Below, piece by piece: positions 26,069 to 34,762 of a DNA stretch of 64,000 nt. The notes under the pieces were generated by a model. That model searched no databases and had not been told where the DNA came from. It was given only the letters and a program-made list of their open reading frames with translations. A program made the translations under genes and the position numbers. Location of the stretch: NCBI GenBank assembly GCA_902629495.1, contig CACORA010000001.1:45224-109223 (forward strand), given 5' to 3'. This stretch comes from Planctomycetaceae bacterium. GTDB taxonomy: Bacteria > Planctomycetota > Planctomycetia > Pirellulales > UBA1268. Position 1 is the first letter of the stretch; each line of letters begins with the position of its first letter.

Positions 26069-26992
26069 TCAGTCACGAACATTGAGATATGAGTCCAACG
26101 AAATATTGCTGCCAGTCCCTGACTGAAGCGCCGTGTTTTCTGGAATGAATGAAACACCACCATCAGCCTTCAACATACCTCTGGTTCCAGGATGGTCAGA
26201 ATAGAAACCAGCAGCTCCATTTGCAGCTGGTAATCCATCATATGAAGCAGCTACAGCATTGGAAGCAAACTTGCCAACACCATTTGCCCAGTTCTGAAGA
26301 GGCGTTGGAGTTGCACCCTTACCGCGAGCACTTTCACCAACAACAAACAACTTGCTCAAACCTCGCTGCGCCATGATAGCCGTACCATGACCTCGATAAG
26401 GCTGAGCTGTTGCCTGAGCCTTCATAGCACCCTCAACAGCATTTGTACCCGCAGGAACAGCCGTTCCAGTACTGACAGTTCCAGCAGCACCAAGAACAGC
26501 AACATAGCAGGTCTCAGAATCATCCACACCCAGAGAATATGACGGGCATGCAACAGCACCAACTTTTACTGCAAGACCATCAGCGCCTGGGCTATTTGCA
26601 ATGTAATTGACCTGATTGGCTCCGTTACCAACGAGGTTGCCTTCCTCCATACCTGGCAGGATTTTAGCAATCCAAGACCAACCGTTGGAGTACGCACCAT
26701 TTCCAGTCGGAGCCGTTCCATTCTGAGGGGTGATAGAAAATGTTCCTCCAGCGGTCTGATACGTGTTAGCTGCAGGGAAGAAGTTGTCTCCACCTGAACC
26801 ATTGGAGTCGGCGAAGGTGTGGAGACCCAGGCCGAGTTGTTTCAGATTATTTGAGCATGAACTCCGTCGAGCAGCTTCACGAGCTGCCTGAACAGCGGGC
26901 AAAAGAAGACCAATCAAAACGCCAATGATCGCGATGACCACCAAAAGCTCAACGAGCGTAAAGCCCTTTGATTTTGAAGATGAATGAAGCAT
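26069..26992 (-). CDS. Prepilin-like protein, DUF1559 (N-methylation/cleavage motif)
   Basis: 308 residues from the ATG at 26992, with GGAGGA 8 bases upstream. A type IV prepilin-like start, [32 protein letters not shown], with cleavage expected between Gly and Phe and a conserved Glu at +5. The rest is the DUF1559 pseudopilin domain, ending in a [13 protein letters not shown] motif (the H-x9-DG signature) near the C-terminus. Planctomycetes carry dozens of these. They are thought to form or bind surface filaments; the function is unproven. It is a single-gene unit with its own strong terminator. Confidence 0.92.
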   Translation of the reverse strand: MLHSSSKSKGFTLVELLVVIAIIGVLIGLLLPAVQAAREAARRSSCSNNLKQLGLGLHTFADSNGSGGDNFFPAANTYQTAGGTFSITPQNGTAPTGNGAYSNGWSWIAKILPGMEEGNLVGNGANQVNYIANSPGADGLAVKVGAVACPSYSLGVDDSETCYVAVLGAAGTVSTGTAVPAGTNAVEGAMKAQATAQPYRGHGTAIMAQRGLSKLFVVGESARGKGATPTPLQNWANGVGKFASNAVAASYDGLPAANGAAGFYSDHPGTRGMLKADGGVSFIPENTALQSGTGSNISLDSYLNVRD

Positions 26993-27206
26993 CGAAGATT
27001 CCTCCGCCCAATATTCGGGCATAAAGTAAAAAAAGTAAAAAAGTAAAATAAGCCCCAAAACACATGCGCAAGCTTAGACTGTAAAAGTCGTTTACCTGCT
27101 AGTGCCCCTGACCTCAGAATATTAAACTTTCTGGTAAGGATTAGTCAATGCCTTGGTTCCAGAATGCCAAAACACAAGGTAATCGAAGCATTTTCCCGGA
27201 GCGTTT

Positions 27207-28490
27207 GTGACGAATATTCCCGCCCAACTTGACCAAAAATCCGCTGACCAGGCATTTGCTGAAGGGGTTGTGCTGCGGCTCCAGCAGGATGGACATACCG
27301 CATTTCTGGCTGGAGGGTGTGTTCGAGATAAGCTCCTCGGTCGCCGGCCGACCGACTACGACGTGGCCTCATCCGCCCGTCCAGAACAAGTTCGGCAACT
27401 CTTTGGGCACCGAAATACCATTGCTGTTGGTGCAGCCTTTGGGGTGATCACCGTTCTGGGCCCTCGAGGCACTCACGCTGTTGACGTAGCCACATTCCGA
27501 ACAGACAGTTCGTATTCTGACGGACGCCATCCAGATGGAGTTGTCTTTTCGACGCCTGAACATGACGCCGAAAGACGGGACTTCACAATCAATGGGCTTT
27601 TTCTTAATCCAACCACCGGTGAAGTGCATGATTTCGTTGGAGGAAAAAACGATCTTACGTCCGGCGTCATTCGAGCTATTGGTGACCCGACGAAGCGTTT
27701 CAGCGAGGACCATCTGAGGATGCTACGGGCAGTGCGATTCTCTGCGACATTTAACTTTGCTCTTCATGACAACACGCTGTCAGCCATCAAGGCAATGCGA
27801 CACCGTGTTGGCACAGTGAGTCCAGAACGGATCGCACATGAAATTCGGCGCATGTTTACTTCCCCAGGACGAGAGAAAGCATTCGATGTCCTTTTGGATA
27901 CGGAACTCGCTCCAGAGATCTTTCCGGAGCTGTGGTCCGCATCGACGCACCAAGCCATGAAGAGCGAATGGGAACATGCATCACGCGTCATTGGCACACT
28001 TGAAGAGCCCGAACTTGGGACAGCTCTGGCGGCTCTTTTTGAAACGGCTGGTGAGGCAGCGATGCAACAAGCAGCGCATCGTTTGCGTTTATCAAATCGT
28101 GACACACATGTATCTTGCTGGCTCTTGAAAGGCATTCGATATATCGATGCGGCACCAACAACGGGCCTCAAAGACATGCCTTGGTCATCCGTCCAGCCAT
28201 GGGTTGCTCATCAAGATGCATCTTTGCTGATAGATCTCATGCGAGCACGTGCCAAATATGGCAGAGGAAATTCTGAAAATGCTGCATGGATGGCTCTTCA
28301 AACAAGAAAAACCAAGGATGAACTCAATCCTCCACCAATTCTCAATGGTAATGATTTGATTTCTCTGGGCATACCATCAGGAGAAAAGATTGGGGAGGTA
28401 CTTTCAACTCTCCGCAACAAACAACTCGATGGAGAAATCACTGATCGAGATGCAGCATTAAGATGGGCTGCTCAGCATGCTGCACCTTGA
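27207..28490 (+). CDS. CCA tRNA nucleotidyltransferase
   Basis: 427 residues from a GTG at 27207 (GGAGC upstream). Class II nucleotidyltransferase head: FLAGGCVRDKLLG (GGxxRD at 36-41) and the catalytic Asp pair in TDYD (50-52). The following RRDFTINGL and RAIGDPTKRFSEDHLRMLRAVRFS (the RR-RF motif) belong to the CCA-adding or poly(A) polymerase group. The tRNA genes of this window do not encode CCA, so this enzyme or a paralogue must add it. Whether it adds CCA alone or also A is not visible. Confidence 0.9.
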   Translation: MTNIPAQLDQKSADQAFAEGVVLRLQQDGHTAFLAGGCVRDKLLGRRPTDYDVASSARPEQVRQLFGHRNTIAVGAAFGVITVLGPRGTHAVDVATFRTDSSYSDGRHPDGVVFSTPEHDAERRDFTINGLFLNPTTGEVHDFVGGKNDLTSGVIRAIGDPTKRFSEDHLRMLRAVRFSATFNFALHDNTLSAIKAMRHRVGTVSPERIAHEIRRMFTSPGREKAFDVLLDTELAPEIFPELWSASTHQAMKSEWEHASRVIGTLEEPELGTALAALFETAGEAAMQQAAHRLRLSNRDTHVSCWLLKGIRYIDAAPTTGLKDMPWSSVQPWVAHQDASLLIDLMRARAKYGRGNSENAAWMALQTRKTKDELNPPPILNGNDLISLGIPSGEKIGEVLSTLRNKQLDGEITDRDAALRWAAQHAAP

Positions 28491-28494
28491 ACAC

Positions 28495-29256
28495 CTAACG
28501 AGGCGGCTCGTCTGGTGCTGGAAGTTCAGCAAGACTTGAAACCTTAAACACTTCTAAAAACTTTGGGGTCGTGCGGTAACAACGTTCTTCGTGGCCCTCT
28601 TCACGAACAAGTTCAATCAGCCCTCGTCGAACCAACGCACGAAGCGTTGATGGACGAGCATCACAACCCAAGGCTACAAATGCCGTTTGAGCAACAGGTT
28701 GATTCCAAGCCACGACGGCAAGAACCTCAAGTGACTCTGCATCAAGCCGCACCTGCCGTGCACGGGACTCAACAATAGAACCAAATTTCAAAAACTCTGG
28801 CCGCAACCGCATGACCCAACCGTCTTTCGACGATGCAATCTCATAGGGACAATTATTGGCTCGATAGCGTTTTCGTAATTCTTCGGCCAGTTCGTCTACC
28901 TCTTGTGGCCGAACGCTTCGCATGAGACGAGCCACCTGATGACTCGTAATAGGTTGCCCACCAGGCAAACCGACAAATAACAGTGACTCAAGAATGGTGA
29001 TCGGTGTGACACGACATGCGCTGTCATCATCCGTTGGTGACTTAAATGCCTCATCAAGATCTGGAGAGGCATCAACACTGACAACCTCTTTTGTATCGAC
29101 TGACTCACTATAGGGATCTGACGACCCCATCATAGCCGCAAACGCCTGTGCAAGGCGGTCAATAGATAGCCCTCCGTCATCAGGAGGGGCATCAAACCCT
29201 TTCTGAGTGTTCTTTATTTCAGAAGTAGATTTCTTAGGCATTGTTTTGGGAAACAA
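28495..29256 (-). CDS. scpB: Segregation and condensation protein B
   Basis: 253 residues. The conserved region starts after an acidic, disordered 75-residue head: ITILESLLFVGLPGGQPITSHQVARLM, then a winged-helix pair with RLRPEFLKFG, ESLEVLAVVAWNQPVAQ and LVRRGLIEL. ScpB dimerises, binds ScpA and completes the SMC condensin. No scpA is adjacent. The reading frame begins at TTG 29256, which has GAGGAC just upstream; an ATG at 29241 lacks a site. Both starts lie in an inverted repeat (29239-29258). It follows the epimerase gene by 31 bp on the same strand and ends 4 bp from the cca stop (tail to tail). Confidence 0.88.
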   Translation of the reverse strand: MFPKTMPKKSTSEIKNTQKGFDAPPDDGGLSIDRLAQAFAAMMGSSDPYSESVDTKEVVSVDASPDLDEAFKSPTDDDSACRVTPITILESLLFVGLPGGQPITSHQVARLMRSVRPQEVDELAEELRKRYRANNCPYEIASSKDGWVMRLRPEFLKFGSIVESRARQVRLDAESLEVLAVVAWNQPVAQTAFVALGCDARPSTLRALVRRGLIELVREEGHEERCYRTTPKFLEVFKVSSLAELPAPDEPPR

Positions 29257-29258
29257 TG
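29239..29258 (-). repeat. Inverted repeat over the scpB start codons
   Basis: CATTGTTT / AAACAATG, a perfect 8-bp stem with a TGGG/CCCA loop. Both possible scpB start codons lie in it, so in mRNA the stem could hide the start. The effect is inference. Confidence 0.4.
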
Positions 29259-29287
29259 ACCAGTCCTCATGAAAAACGCAAGATTAT

Positions 29288-30136
29288 TTATCTTCGTTTT
29301 TCGACATTATTTTTCATGAATGCGAGTGATTCGGTTGCGAGTTGATCTTCAGACGGGAACATTTTCCGCCAGATTTTGGTAGCCGCAACAATATTTGGCA
29401 GGGCGAGCCCAAAAGCCTCAACAACCATCCAGCCATCGTACCCTGCAGCATGGAGGGCATTGAATGTTTCATCCCAATGCACGTGACCAGTTCCAGGGAT
29501 ACTTCGATCATTTTCTGAGATGTGAACAAGCACGGTCCATGGCACTGCAGCCTGAATCGCACTCGTGAGATTTTTCTCCTCAATATTTGCATGAAATGTG
29601 TCGTACATCATTCGTACATTTGAATGATCTACAGCTTTCACAAAACGAACAGTCTGCTCAACACTCGTCAGAAAATAGTTTTCAAAACGATTGAGGTACT
29701 CTGTTGCAATTGTGACACCTGCTTGAGCTGCGTGTTCAGCTACTTTTTGCATGGTCTCCACGCCCCACTTGAACTCATCTTCAGTCGGACCTGCCCCAGT
29801 AAATTCACCAATCGCTGAATGCGTTGGACCACAGAGCGTGCTCACTCCGGCTGCCTGACAGCAATCGAGCGTTCGCTTCATTGCATCAACAGCAGCAGCC
29901 CTGATATCTGCCGAAGGACTAATTGGGTTGTCTTCAGCTCCACGCACTGTCACGGCAGTCCGCTCAAGACCGATTGCGTCAAGTCTGTCACCCCATTGTT
30001 TATATGTCCCTTCATCGAGCTCAAAGATTGGCATCTCGATACCGTCATAGCCCATGTCTTTAATTTTCTCCACAACGGGAACCATGCCGTCGTGCATGGA
30101 GTCAGTCCAGAGAAGAAGGTTGAGACCATATTTCAT
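29288..30136 (-). CDS. Ketose 3-epimerase (D-tagatose/D-psicose 3-epimerase family)
   Basis: 282 residues, TIM-barrel. It has the family's metal and catalytic signature: catalytic Glu in IATEYLNRFENYFLTS, then a metal Asp in MMYDTFHANIEEKN, then the VHISENDRSIPGTGHVHWDE block with a metal His, and the second Glu in WMVVEAFG. Enzymes of this kind interconvert ketoses at C3 (for example fructose/psicose) with Mn2+ or Co2+, but the family also includes inositol-related and hydroxypyruvate-type isomerases, so the substrate is not fixed. It shares its strand with scpB downstream. Confidence 0.82.
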   Translation of the reverse strand: MKYGLNLLLWTDSMHDGMVPVVEKIKDMGYDGIEMPIFELDEGTYKQWGDRLDAIGLERTAVTVRGAEDNPISPSADIRAAAVDAMKRTLDCCQAAGVSTLCGPTHSAIGEFTGAGPTEDEFKWGVETMQKVAEHAAQAGVTIATEYLNRFENYFLTSVEQTVRFVKAVDHSNVRMMYDTFHANIEEKNLTSAIQAAVPWTVLVHISENDRSIPGTGHVHWDETFNALHAAGYDGWMVVEAFGLALPNIVAATKIWRKMFPSEDQLATESLAFMKNNVEKRR

Positions 30137-30265
30137 GAAAACACCTCAAATACTTTCAAATCGTTGAATAAAGACAATGGATTGGAAATTGGTTGACAGT
30201 CACACAGCACAGGAGACTTGTCTCTCCCATTTTCTAACAGCCTTCTTCACTTTTGCCACCTCTGT

Positions 30266-31174
30266 TCATCGACGACGAGTCCTGGATGACAACCGTCTCC
30301 CATCTTTAGTAGCTGGAGCACTTTTGAGTGGTTCCGGAGCACCATCGAGCTTGTCTCCAAAACAAATTCCATCAAGCCTACCCTCTATCTGGGCAGTATA
30401 CGTCTCTGATAATTCGAATCCCAGAAACCTTCTGCCCAATTTCTTTGCAACGGCAAGCGTCGTACCACTGCCACTAAAAGGGTCCAACACAAGGTCTTCC
30501 TCATGACTACAGGCTCGAATGATACGCCCAAGTAATTGCTCAGGCATCTGACAGCCATGCCAACCAGAACGCTCCTTGAACGTCCCGCACACACGTGGAA
30601 AATACCACATGTCTTCATCCCCAGAAAATCCCTCGGGAAGATCTTGTGGCCTGAGTATCCATGTGTCGTCAGGCAAACGACCTTTTGAACTTGCCCGCTT
30701 ATCGCCATACACCAACTCACGAGCAGATGGCACACGAATCGCATCCGCATTGAATGTGTACTCTTTCTGGTTTTTTACAAAATGGAAAAGGTGTGTGTGG
30801 GAGCGACTGAATTTCTGCTGGCAGTTAACACCAAAGGTGTAATACCAAACGACCCATGATCGACATGTAAGGCCTAACTCTCTCGTAGCAATCACCTTAA
30901 GTTCTGCAGCATACTCATCTCCAATGGCAAGCCAAAACGTACCATCCTCATGAAGGGCTCGAACAACCATCTCCATCCATTTCTTTGACCATTTCAGATA
31001 GTCCTCCGCTGCACGACAATCGTCGTACGAATCATATTGATAACCGATATTGAATGGAGGATCTGCAAATGCAAGATGAACAGCCCCCTCTGGCAATGAT
31101 GCGAGTAACGAAAGACAGTCACCACAGTACACGTGATCAAGAGCAGGCAATGTATGAGTCGTACTCTTTGGCAT
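30266..31174 (-). CDS. Solitary DNA adenine/cytosine-N4 methyltransferase (beta class)
   Basis: 302 residues with the amino-methyltransferase order of the beta class: catalytic motif DPPF (38-41) in the N-terminal half, then the target-recognition region, then the SAM-binding loop [16 protein letters not shown] about residue 228 and [11 protein letters not shown]. This matches CcrM/HinfI-type enzymes. The recognition sequence cannot be read from the protein. No restriction endonuclease or specificity gene lies near it, so it looks like an orphan, perhaps for epigenetic or cell-cycle use. It is 12 bp downstream of the peptidase gene. Confidence 0.88.
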   Translation of the reverse strand: MPKSTTHTLPALDHVYCGDCLSLLASLPEGAVHLAFADPPFNIGYQYDSYDDCRAAEDYLKWSKKWMEMVVRALHEDGTFWLAIGDEYAAELKVIATRELGLTCRSWVVWYYTFGVNCQQKFSRSHTHLFHFVKNQKEYTFNADAIRVPSARELVYGDKRASSKGRLPDDTWILRPQDLPEGFSGDEDMWYFPRVCGTFKERSGWHGCQMPEQLLGRIIRACSHEEDLVLDPFSGSGTTLAVAKKLGRRFLGFELSETYTAQIEGRLDGICFGDKLDGAPEPLKSAPATKDGRRLSSRTRRR

Positions 31175-31186
31175 CGCAACACGTTC

Positions 31187-32452
31187 CTATTGTTTGGTCG
31201 CGAGATCAAGTGCTACTGAGCAGGCTGCCTCAAACGCATTGAGTTCTAACTGTTCTCCAGTTGTATGGATATTCTTTTGACCACAGCCAAGTGTTACGGT
31301 CGGAATACCATTTGCCGCCATCCAGTTTGCATCAAGACCACCATTTGAAATATCCATTTGCGGCGTCCGGCCAATGGCTGATACCGCTTCGATCGCTGCC
31401 TGCACGCAAGGCTCGGTTTCACTCAGACGGAACGCTTCGTAGTCAAGTCTTCCCGAGAATGTCACTTTGCCCGTTTTCCCACTACTGCTCTTTACCTGCC
31501 TCAGAGCGTCACGAAAGGCCTTTTTGATAGCTGTGACGATTCGCCCCCGGAAAACGCGGTCATGTCCCCGAGCCTCAATACGAATAGATGCTGATTCAGC
31601 AACAACATTTGTAGCCGAACCTGAACGAATCACACCGATATTACTCGTACCTCGCTTGCCTCCCTTTTCGACGAGGCCATGCCAACCATCTTTCACAAGA
31701 CTTGCGATAGCCAATGAGGCAATAGCAATCGCCGAAACACCTTTCTCCGGGGCTACTCCCGCATGGCTTGGCACTCCCGATACTTCAACATCGAGACGAT
31801 ATCCGCCTGTTGCCCCAATCGTCACTTTTTCCACCGTTCCACCATCGAAATTAAACGCAAGCTTTGGCCTCCCTAGTTTTGTTGCACTTGCAAACCGAGC
31901 ACCATAAAGACCAACTTCTTCCTGAATCGCAAAGAAAAAAGTAAGAGGTGGATGAGGAAGTTTCTTTTTCAGGATTTCAAGCGCCGTCGATAGCACAACG
32001 GCACAGCCAGCCCGATCATCAGCACCAAGGCCCGTGTCCGGATTACCACTTTGAATCACTTTGCCACGAAGCACTGGACGAGTGCCAACACAGACCGGAA
32101 CCGTATCCATATGAGCCATGAGCAGACGACGTGGCCCACGTATCGATCCAGGAAACTTTACGATAAGGTTTCCAACGTTCCCACGAATAGGCGTCTTTGT
32201 ATTTGCAGTATCGAACGAAATGGCCGACTTTGGACAGCCAGCCTGCCTCAGCCACCAACATATTCGATGCGCAACATCTTTCTCTTCACCACTTTTTCCT
32301 GGAATCTTCAGAAGATCGAGAACCACTCGTCTTGCCTGCTTGAGGTCTGGCTCCCACGATTCCACGACTGGTGTATTCTGAGATGCATTTCGTACAGAAT
32401 ACTTTCTTTTAGATTTTGCCACTTCCTTAACACCTTTCCGAGCACGAACCAT
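31187..32452 (-). CDS. M20 family peptidase (tripeptidase T-like)
   Basis: About 421 residues. Di-zinc residues and the catalytic Glu are visible: LLMAHMDTVP (His, Asp), GADDRAGCAVVL (bridging Asp), FAIQEEVGLYG (catalytic and metal Glu), FNFDGGT (Asp) and a final NIHTTGE His. An inserted dimerisation domain contains a GVPSHAGVAPEKGVSA segment. This is the M20B pattern (PepT, carboxypeptidase or di-/tripeptidase). The N-terminal 30 residues are basic. The start is uncertain: ATG 32452 overlaps the ATG of the divergent gene; the frame is open to 32476; a GTG at 32422 would avoid the clash. No signal peptide seen, so cytoplasmic. Confidence 0.85.
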   Translation of the reverse strand: MVRARKGVKEVAKSKRKYSVRNASQNTPVVESWEPDLKQARRVVLDLLKIPGKSGEEKDVAHRICWWLRQAGCPKSAISFDTANTKTPIRGNVGNLIVKFPGSIRGPRRLLMAHMDTVPVCVGTRPVLRGKVIQSGNPDTGLGADDRAGCAVVLSTALEILKKKLPHPPLTFFFAIQEEVGLYGARFASATKLGRPKLAFNFDGGTVEKVTIGATGGYRLDVEVSGVPSHAGVAPEKGVSAIAIASLAIASLVKDGWHGLVEKGGKRGTSNIGVIRSGSATNVVAESASIRIEARGHDRVFRGRIVTAIKKAFRDALRQVKSSSGKTGKVTFSGRLDYEAFRLSETEPCVQAAIEAVSAIGRTPQMDISNGGLDANWMAANGIPTVTLGCGQKNIHTTGEQLELNAFEAACSVALDLATKQ

Positions 32453-32888
32453 GCGTATTTTTCTTGCTGGGATCATGCAGGGCTCGCACGTGAGAGCACT
32501 GGTACACGATCAAACGTATCGAACAACTTTTCGCGACCTTGTGCAAGAACATTGGCCACATGCAGAAGTGTACGACCCATTCGCTAATCATTCTACATCG
32601 GTAGCATACGACATGCGTCACGCCAGAGAGGTTTTCACAAAACACGTTGACATGTGTGGTGAGTTTGACCTCGTTATTGCCTTTGTGCCTGAAGCATCAA
32701 TGGGTACAGCCATTGAAATGTGGGAAGCCCACACACATGGCCGTACAGTCATCACGGTCACGCCACTCATTCACAACTGGGTTGTTCAATTAGCGAGTGA
32801 TGCTGTTTTCCAGAACCTTGAGGAATTCACTCATGCATTGCACACGAACGTGATTGATTCCATTCTTGAACAACAAAAAGCAATGTAG
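32451..32888 (+). CDS. Nucleoside 2-deoxyribosyltransferase-like protein
   Basis: 145 residues with an N-terminal IFLAGIMQGS (a Gly-rich nucleotide-like loop), DLVIAFVPEASMGTAIEMWEAH (catalytic Glu/Asp region) and a C-terminal VITVTPLIHNW. These patterns resemble the nucleoside 2-deoxyribosyltransferase-like fold, whose members act on nucleosides or are of unknown role. It diverges from the peptidase gene with overlapping start codons (a CATG palindrome) and converges with the GT4-like gene by 1 bp. Confidence 0.65.
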   Translation: MRIFLAGIMQGSHVRALVHDQTYRTTFRDLVQEHWPHAEVYDPFANHSTSVAYDMRHAREVFTKHVDMCGEFDLVIAFVPEASMGTAIEMWEAHTHGRTVITVTPLIHNWVVQLASDAVFQNLEEFTHALHTNVIDSILEQQKAM

Positions 32889-32889
32889 C

Positions 32890-33522
32890 TCATGCTCGTG
32901 ATTGAATAGCTTGTTTGCAAAGGGTCACAATGTCAGAGGCGGCATTCTCGTCAGCTATCAGAAGTGGTTGTTTTCGAATCACTATGTCATCGACCCACTC
33001 ACGGTGAATAACGGCCGCTGTGTGAACTGAGTCTGTCGCCAGCCCTCCACATGAACCGATCGAGCTTAGGACAAAATCTTTCACTCCTCCTTGCGCATGT
33101 TCAAGGTCACTTGCTGCTACATAGAGTGCCACCGGCAACCCAGTTTCAATGGCGAGGTGAGCAAGAATACCAGCGTGCATTACAAAAATGACATCGGGAT
33201 TGACTGCATCAACAGACTCGGCGATGCCTTGTCGGGCGGTCTCTCGCAAAAGTCCCAGCAGCGTCGGAGAAACTGACGTGATAGCTGCTAAAAAACATTC
33301 TGCACTTCCTGCATTGACTGCTTCAAACAGACTCCGAGAGGCCGCAGCGATGTCATGCAGGTGGATGCCAAACATCCCACGCGGTTGGGCTGCAAGGCTT
33401 GGTTGAGATGCAGGTCCACACACCATCGCCTGAATATTCTTCTGTTCCAATTCACGACAAAGCTGATGTGACCGAGCATGCGGAGGATCACAATTTGCAT
33501 GATCGATAATCAAGATCTTCAT
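32890..33522 (-). CDS. GT4-type glycosyltransferase N-terminal domain protein
   Basis: 210 residues with MKILIIDHANCDPPHARSHQL, the usual opening of GT-B family 4 glycosyltransferases, and a Rossmann-like middle (NPDVIFVMHAGILAHLAIETG). The usual C-terminal half with the GPE donor-binding motif is absent; the frame stops about where it should begin. It may be a truncated or acceptor-binding partner protein. The next gene upstream (pgpA, at 33581) is on the same strand, 58 bp away. Confidence 0.55.
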   Translation of the reverse strand: MKILIIDHANCDPPHARSHQLCRELEQKNIQAMVCGPASQPSLAAQPRGMFGIHLHDIAAASRSLFEAVNAGSAECFLAAITSVSPTLLGLLRETARQGIAESVDAVNPDVIFVMHAGILAHLAIETGLPVALYVAASDLEHAQGGVKDFVLSSIGSCGGLATDSVHTAAVIHREWVDDIVIRKQPLLIADENAASDIVTLCKQAIQSRA

Positions 33523-33580
33523 GCTGCGTTTTTACTCCCTGCAGAGAAGATAGGAGTACAAGAAACAGAGATGGTCAAAA

Positions 33581-34114
33581 CTACACAACTCCTACCATGG
33601 ACTGAAATACTCTGAAGAGACCCAGCACTACTGCTGTCCAAGCCGCCGCTGCCCAATCATCCGCCATAATACCAAGGCCGGACGGAAGACGTTCAAGCTG
33701 GCGCCCCGGCGGAAGCTTCGAAATATCAAACACCCGATGCAGAAGAAAAGCACACGCGATAAAGACCGAACTTCGAGCCTCGGGAGGGATGACAAGAAGT
33801 GCAAGCGGAAGACTGGCTGCCTCGTCATACACGATGGCACCAGGATCACTCCCTTTTCCCAAGCGTGAAGCGGCGCGAGAACAAATAGGCACCCCAATAC
33901 AGTTTATGATCAGGAGCAAACCAGACTCAAACAAGAATGGCAATTCCCACGCAGCAAGCAGAGCAGCCATAAGGGCACCAACAGCTGCACCAGCCGTACC
34001 TGGCGCCAATCCAAGCCGCCCCACTCCACCACAGGTTGCCACAAGCACTGCCGGTGAAAACCAGGCCGAAGAACCGTTCGAACCAGCTGTTCCCTCATTC
34101 ATTGTTTCGTTCAT
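33581..34114 (-). CDS. pgpA: Phosphatidylglycerophosphatase A
   Basis: 177 residues with the PgpA signature: GTAGAAVGALMAALL in the first helix, DPGAIVYDEAASLPLAL with catalytic Asp and Asp-Glu, HRVFDISKLPPGR, and GLGIMADDWAAAAW. Two to four hydrophobic segments place it in the inner membrane. It removes the phosphate of phosphatidylglycerophosphate in phospholipid synthesis. Divergent from def by only 23 bp, so the two share a tight promoter region. Confidence 0.85.
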   Translation of the reverse strand: MNETMNEGTAGSNGSSAWFSPAVLVATCGGVGRLGLAPGTAGAAVGALMAALLAAWELPFLFESGLLLIINCIGVPICSRAASRLGKGSDPGAIVYDEAASLPLALLVIPPEARSSVFIACAFLLHRVFDISKLPPGRQLERLPSGLGIMADDWAAAAWTAVVLGLFRVFQSMVGVV

Positions 34115-34137
34115 CCTGCATATGATAAGGTTAAATC

Positions 34138-34761
34138 ATGAATGATGCTGCATCCCATCACGAATCAATTGGTAATATTGAACTTGTCGAATATCCTCAC
34201 CCGGCGCTCGCACGCAAAGCAAAGCCACTTGCCACAATTGATCAAGCAATTAGAGATACGGTCTCACGGATGTTTGACATCATGTACCGAGCTCAAGGAG
34301 TTGGTTTAGCAGCCAATCAGGTTGCTCTTCCCTTCAGGCTCTTTATTGTCAACGTGACCGGACAAAAAGACATGGGCGACGAACTGGTGTTTCTCAACCC
34401 TCGCCTGAGCCGGCCTCGAGGGACTGCTATTCAAGAAGAAGGGTGTCTAAGTTTGCCTGGCTTACGCATGGATGTTCGCCGACCGAACCGAGTGGTTGTT
34501 GATGCTTGGTCGCTCGATGGTGAACCAATCCACATTGACCTTGATGGCTTCCTTGCGCGGGTTGTGCAACATGAATTCGATCATCTAGAAGGCCGTCTTT
34601 TTACCGATAGACTTCCTGACGCAGCAGCCCTCGAAGCCCGACATGCCCTAGAAAGCATGGAAGAGGTTTTTCACGGCCGACAGTCACGTGGAGAAATACC
34701 TTCTTCGGATGAACTTGTGGCTCGTCTTGATGCTCTCGAAGCGGCCCGATGCCTCGCCTGA
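34138..34761 (+). CDS. def: Peptide deformylase
   Basis: 207 residues with the three deformylase motifs: GVGLAANQV (motif 1), EEGCLSLPG (motif 2, metal Cys), and QHEFDHLEG (motif 3, HExxH). Fe(II) is the usual metal. It removes the formyl group from new proteins and pairs with fmt just downstream (1-bp gap), the classic def-fmt order. The C-terminal 40 residues are a charged extension. Confidence 0.95.
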   Translation: MNDAASHHESIGNIELVEYPHPALARKAKPLATIDQAIRDTVSRMFDIMYRAQGVGLAANQVALPFRLFIVNVTGQKDMGDELVFLNPRLSRPRGTAIQEEGCLSLPGLRMDVRRPNRVVVDAWSLDGEPIHIDLDGFLARVVQHEFDHLEGRLFTDRLPDAAALEARHALESMEEVFHGRQSRGEIPSSDELVARLDALEAARCLA

Positions 34762-34762
34762 T

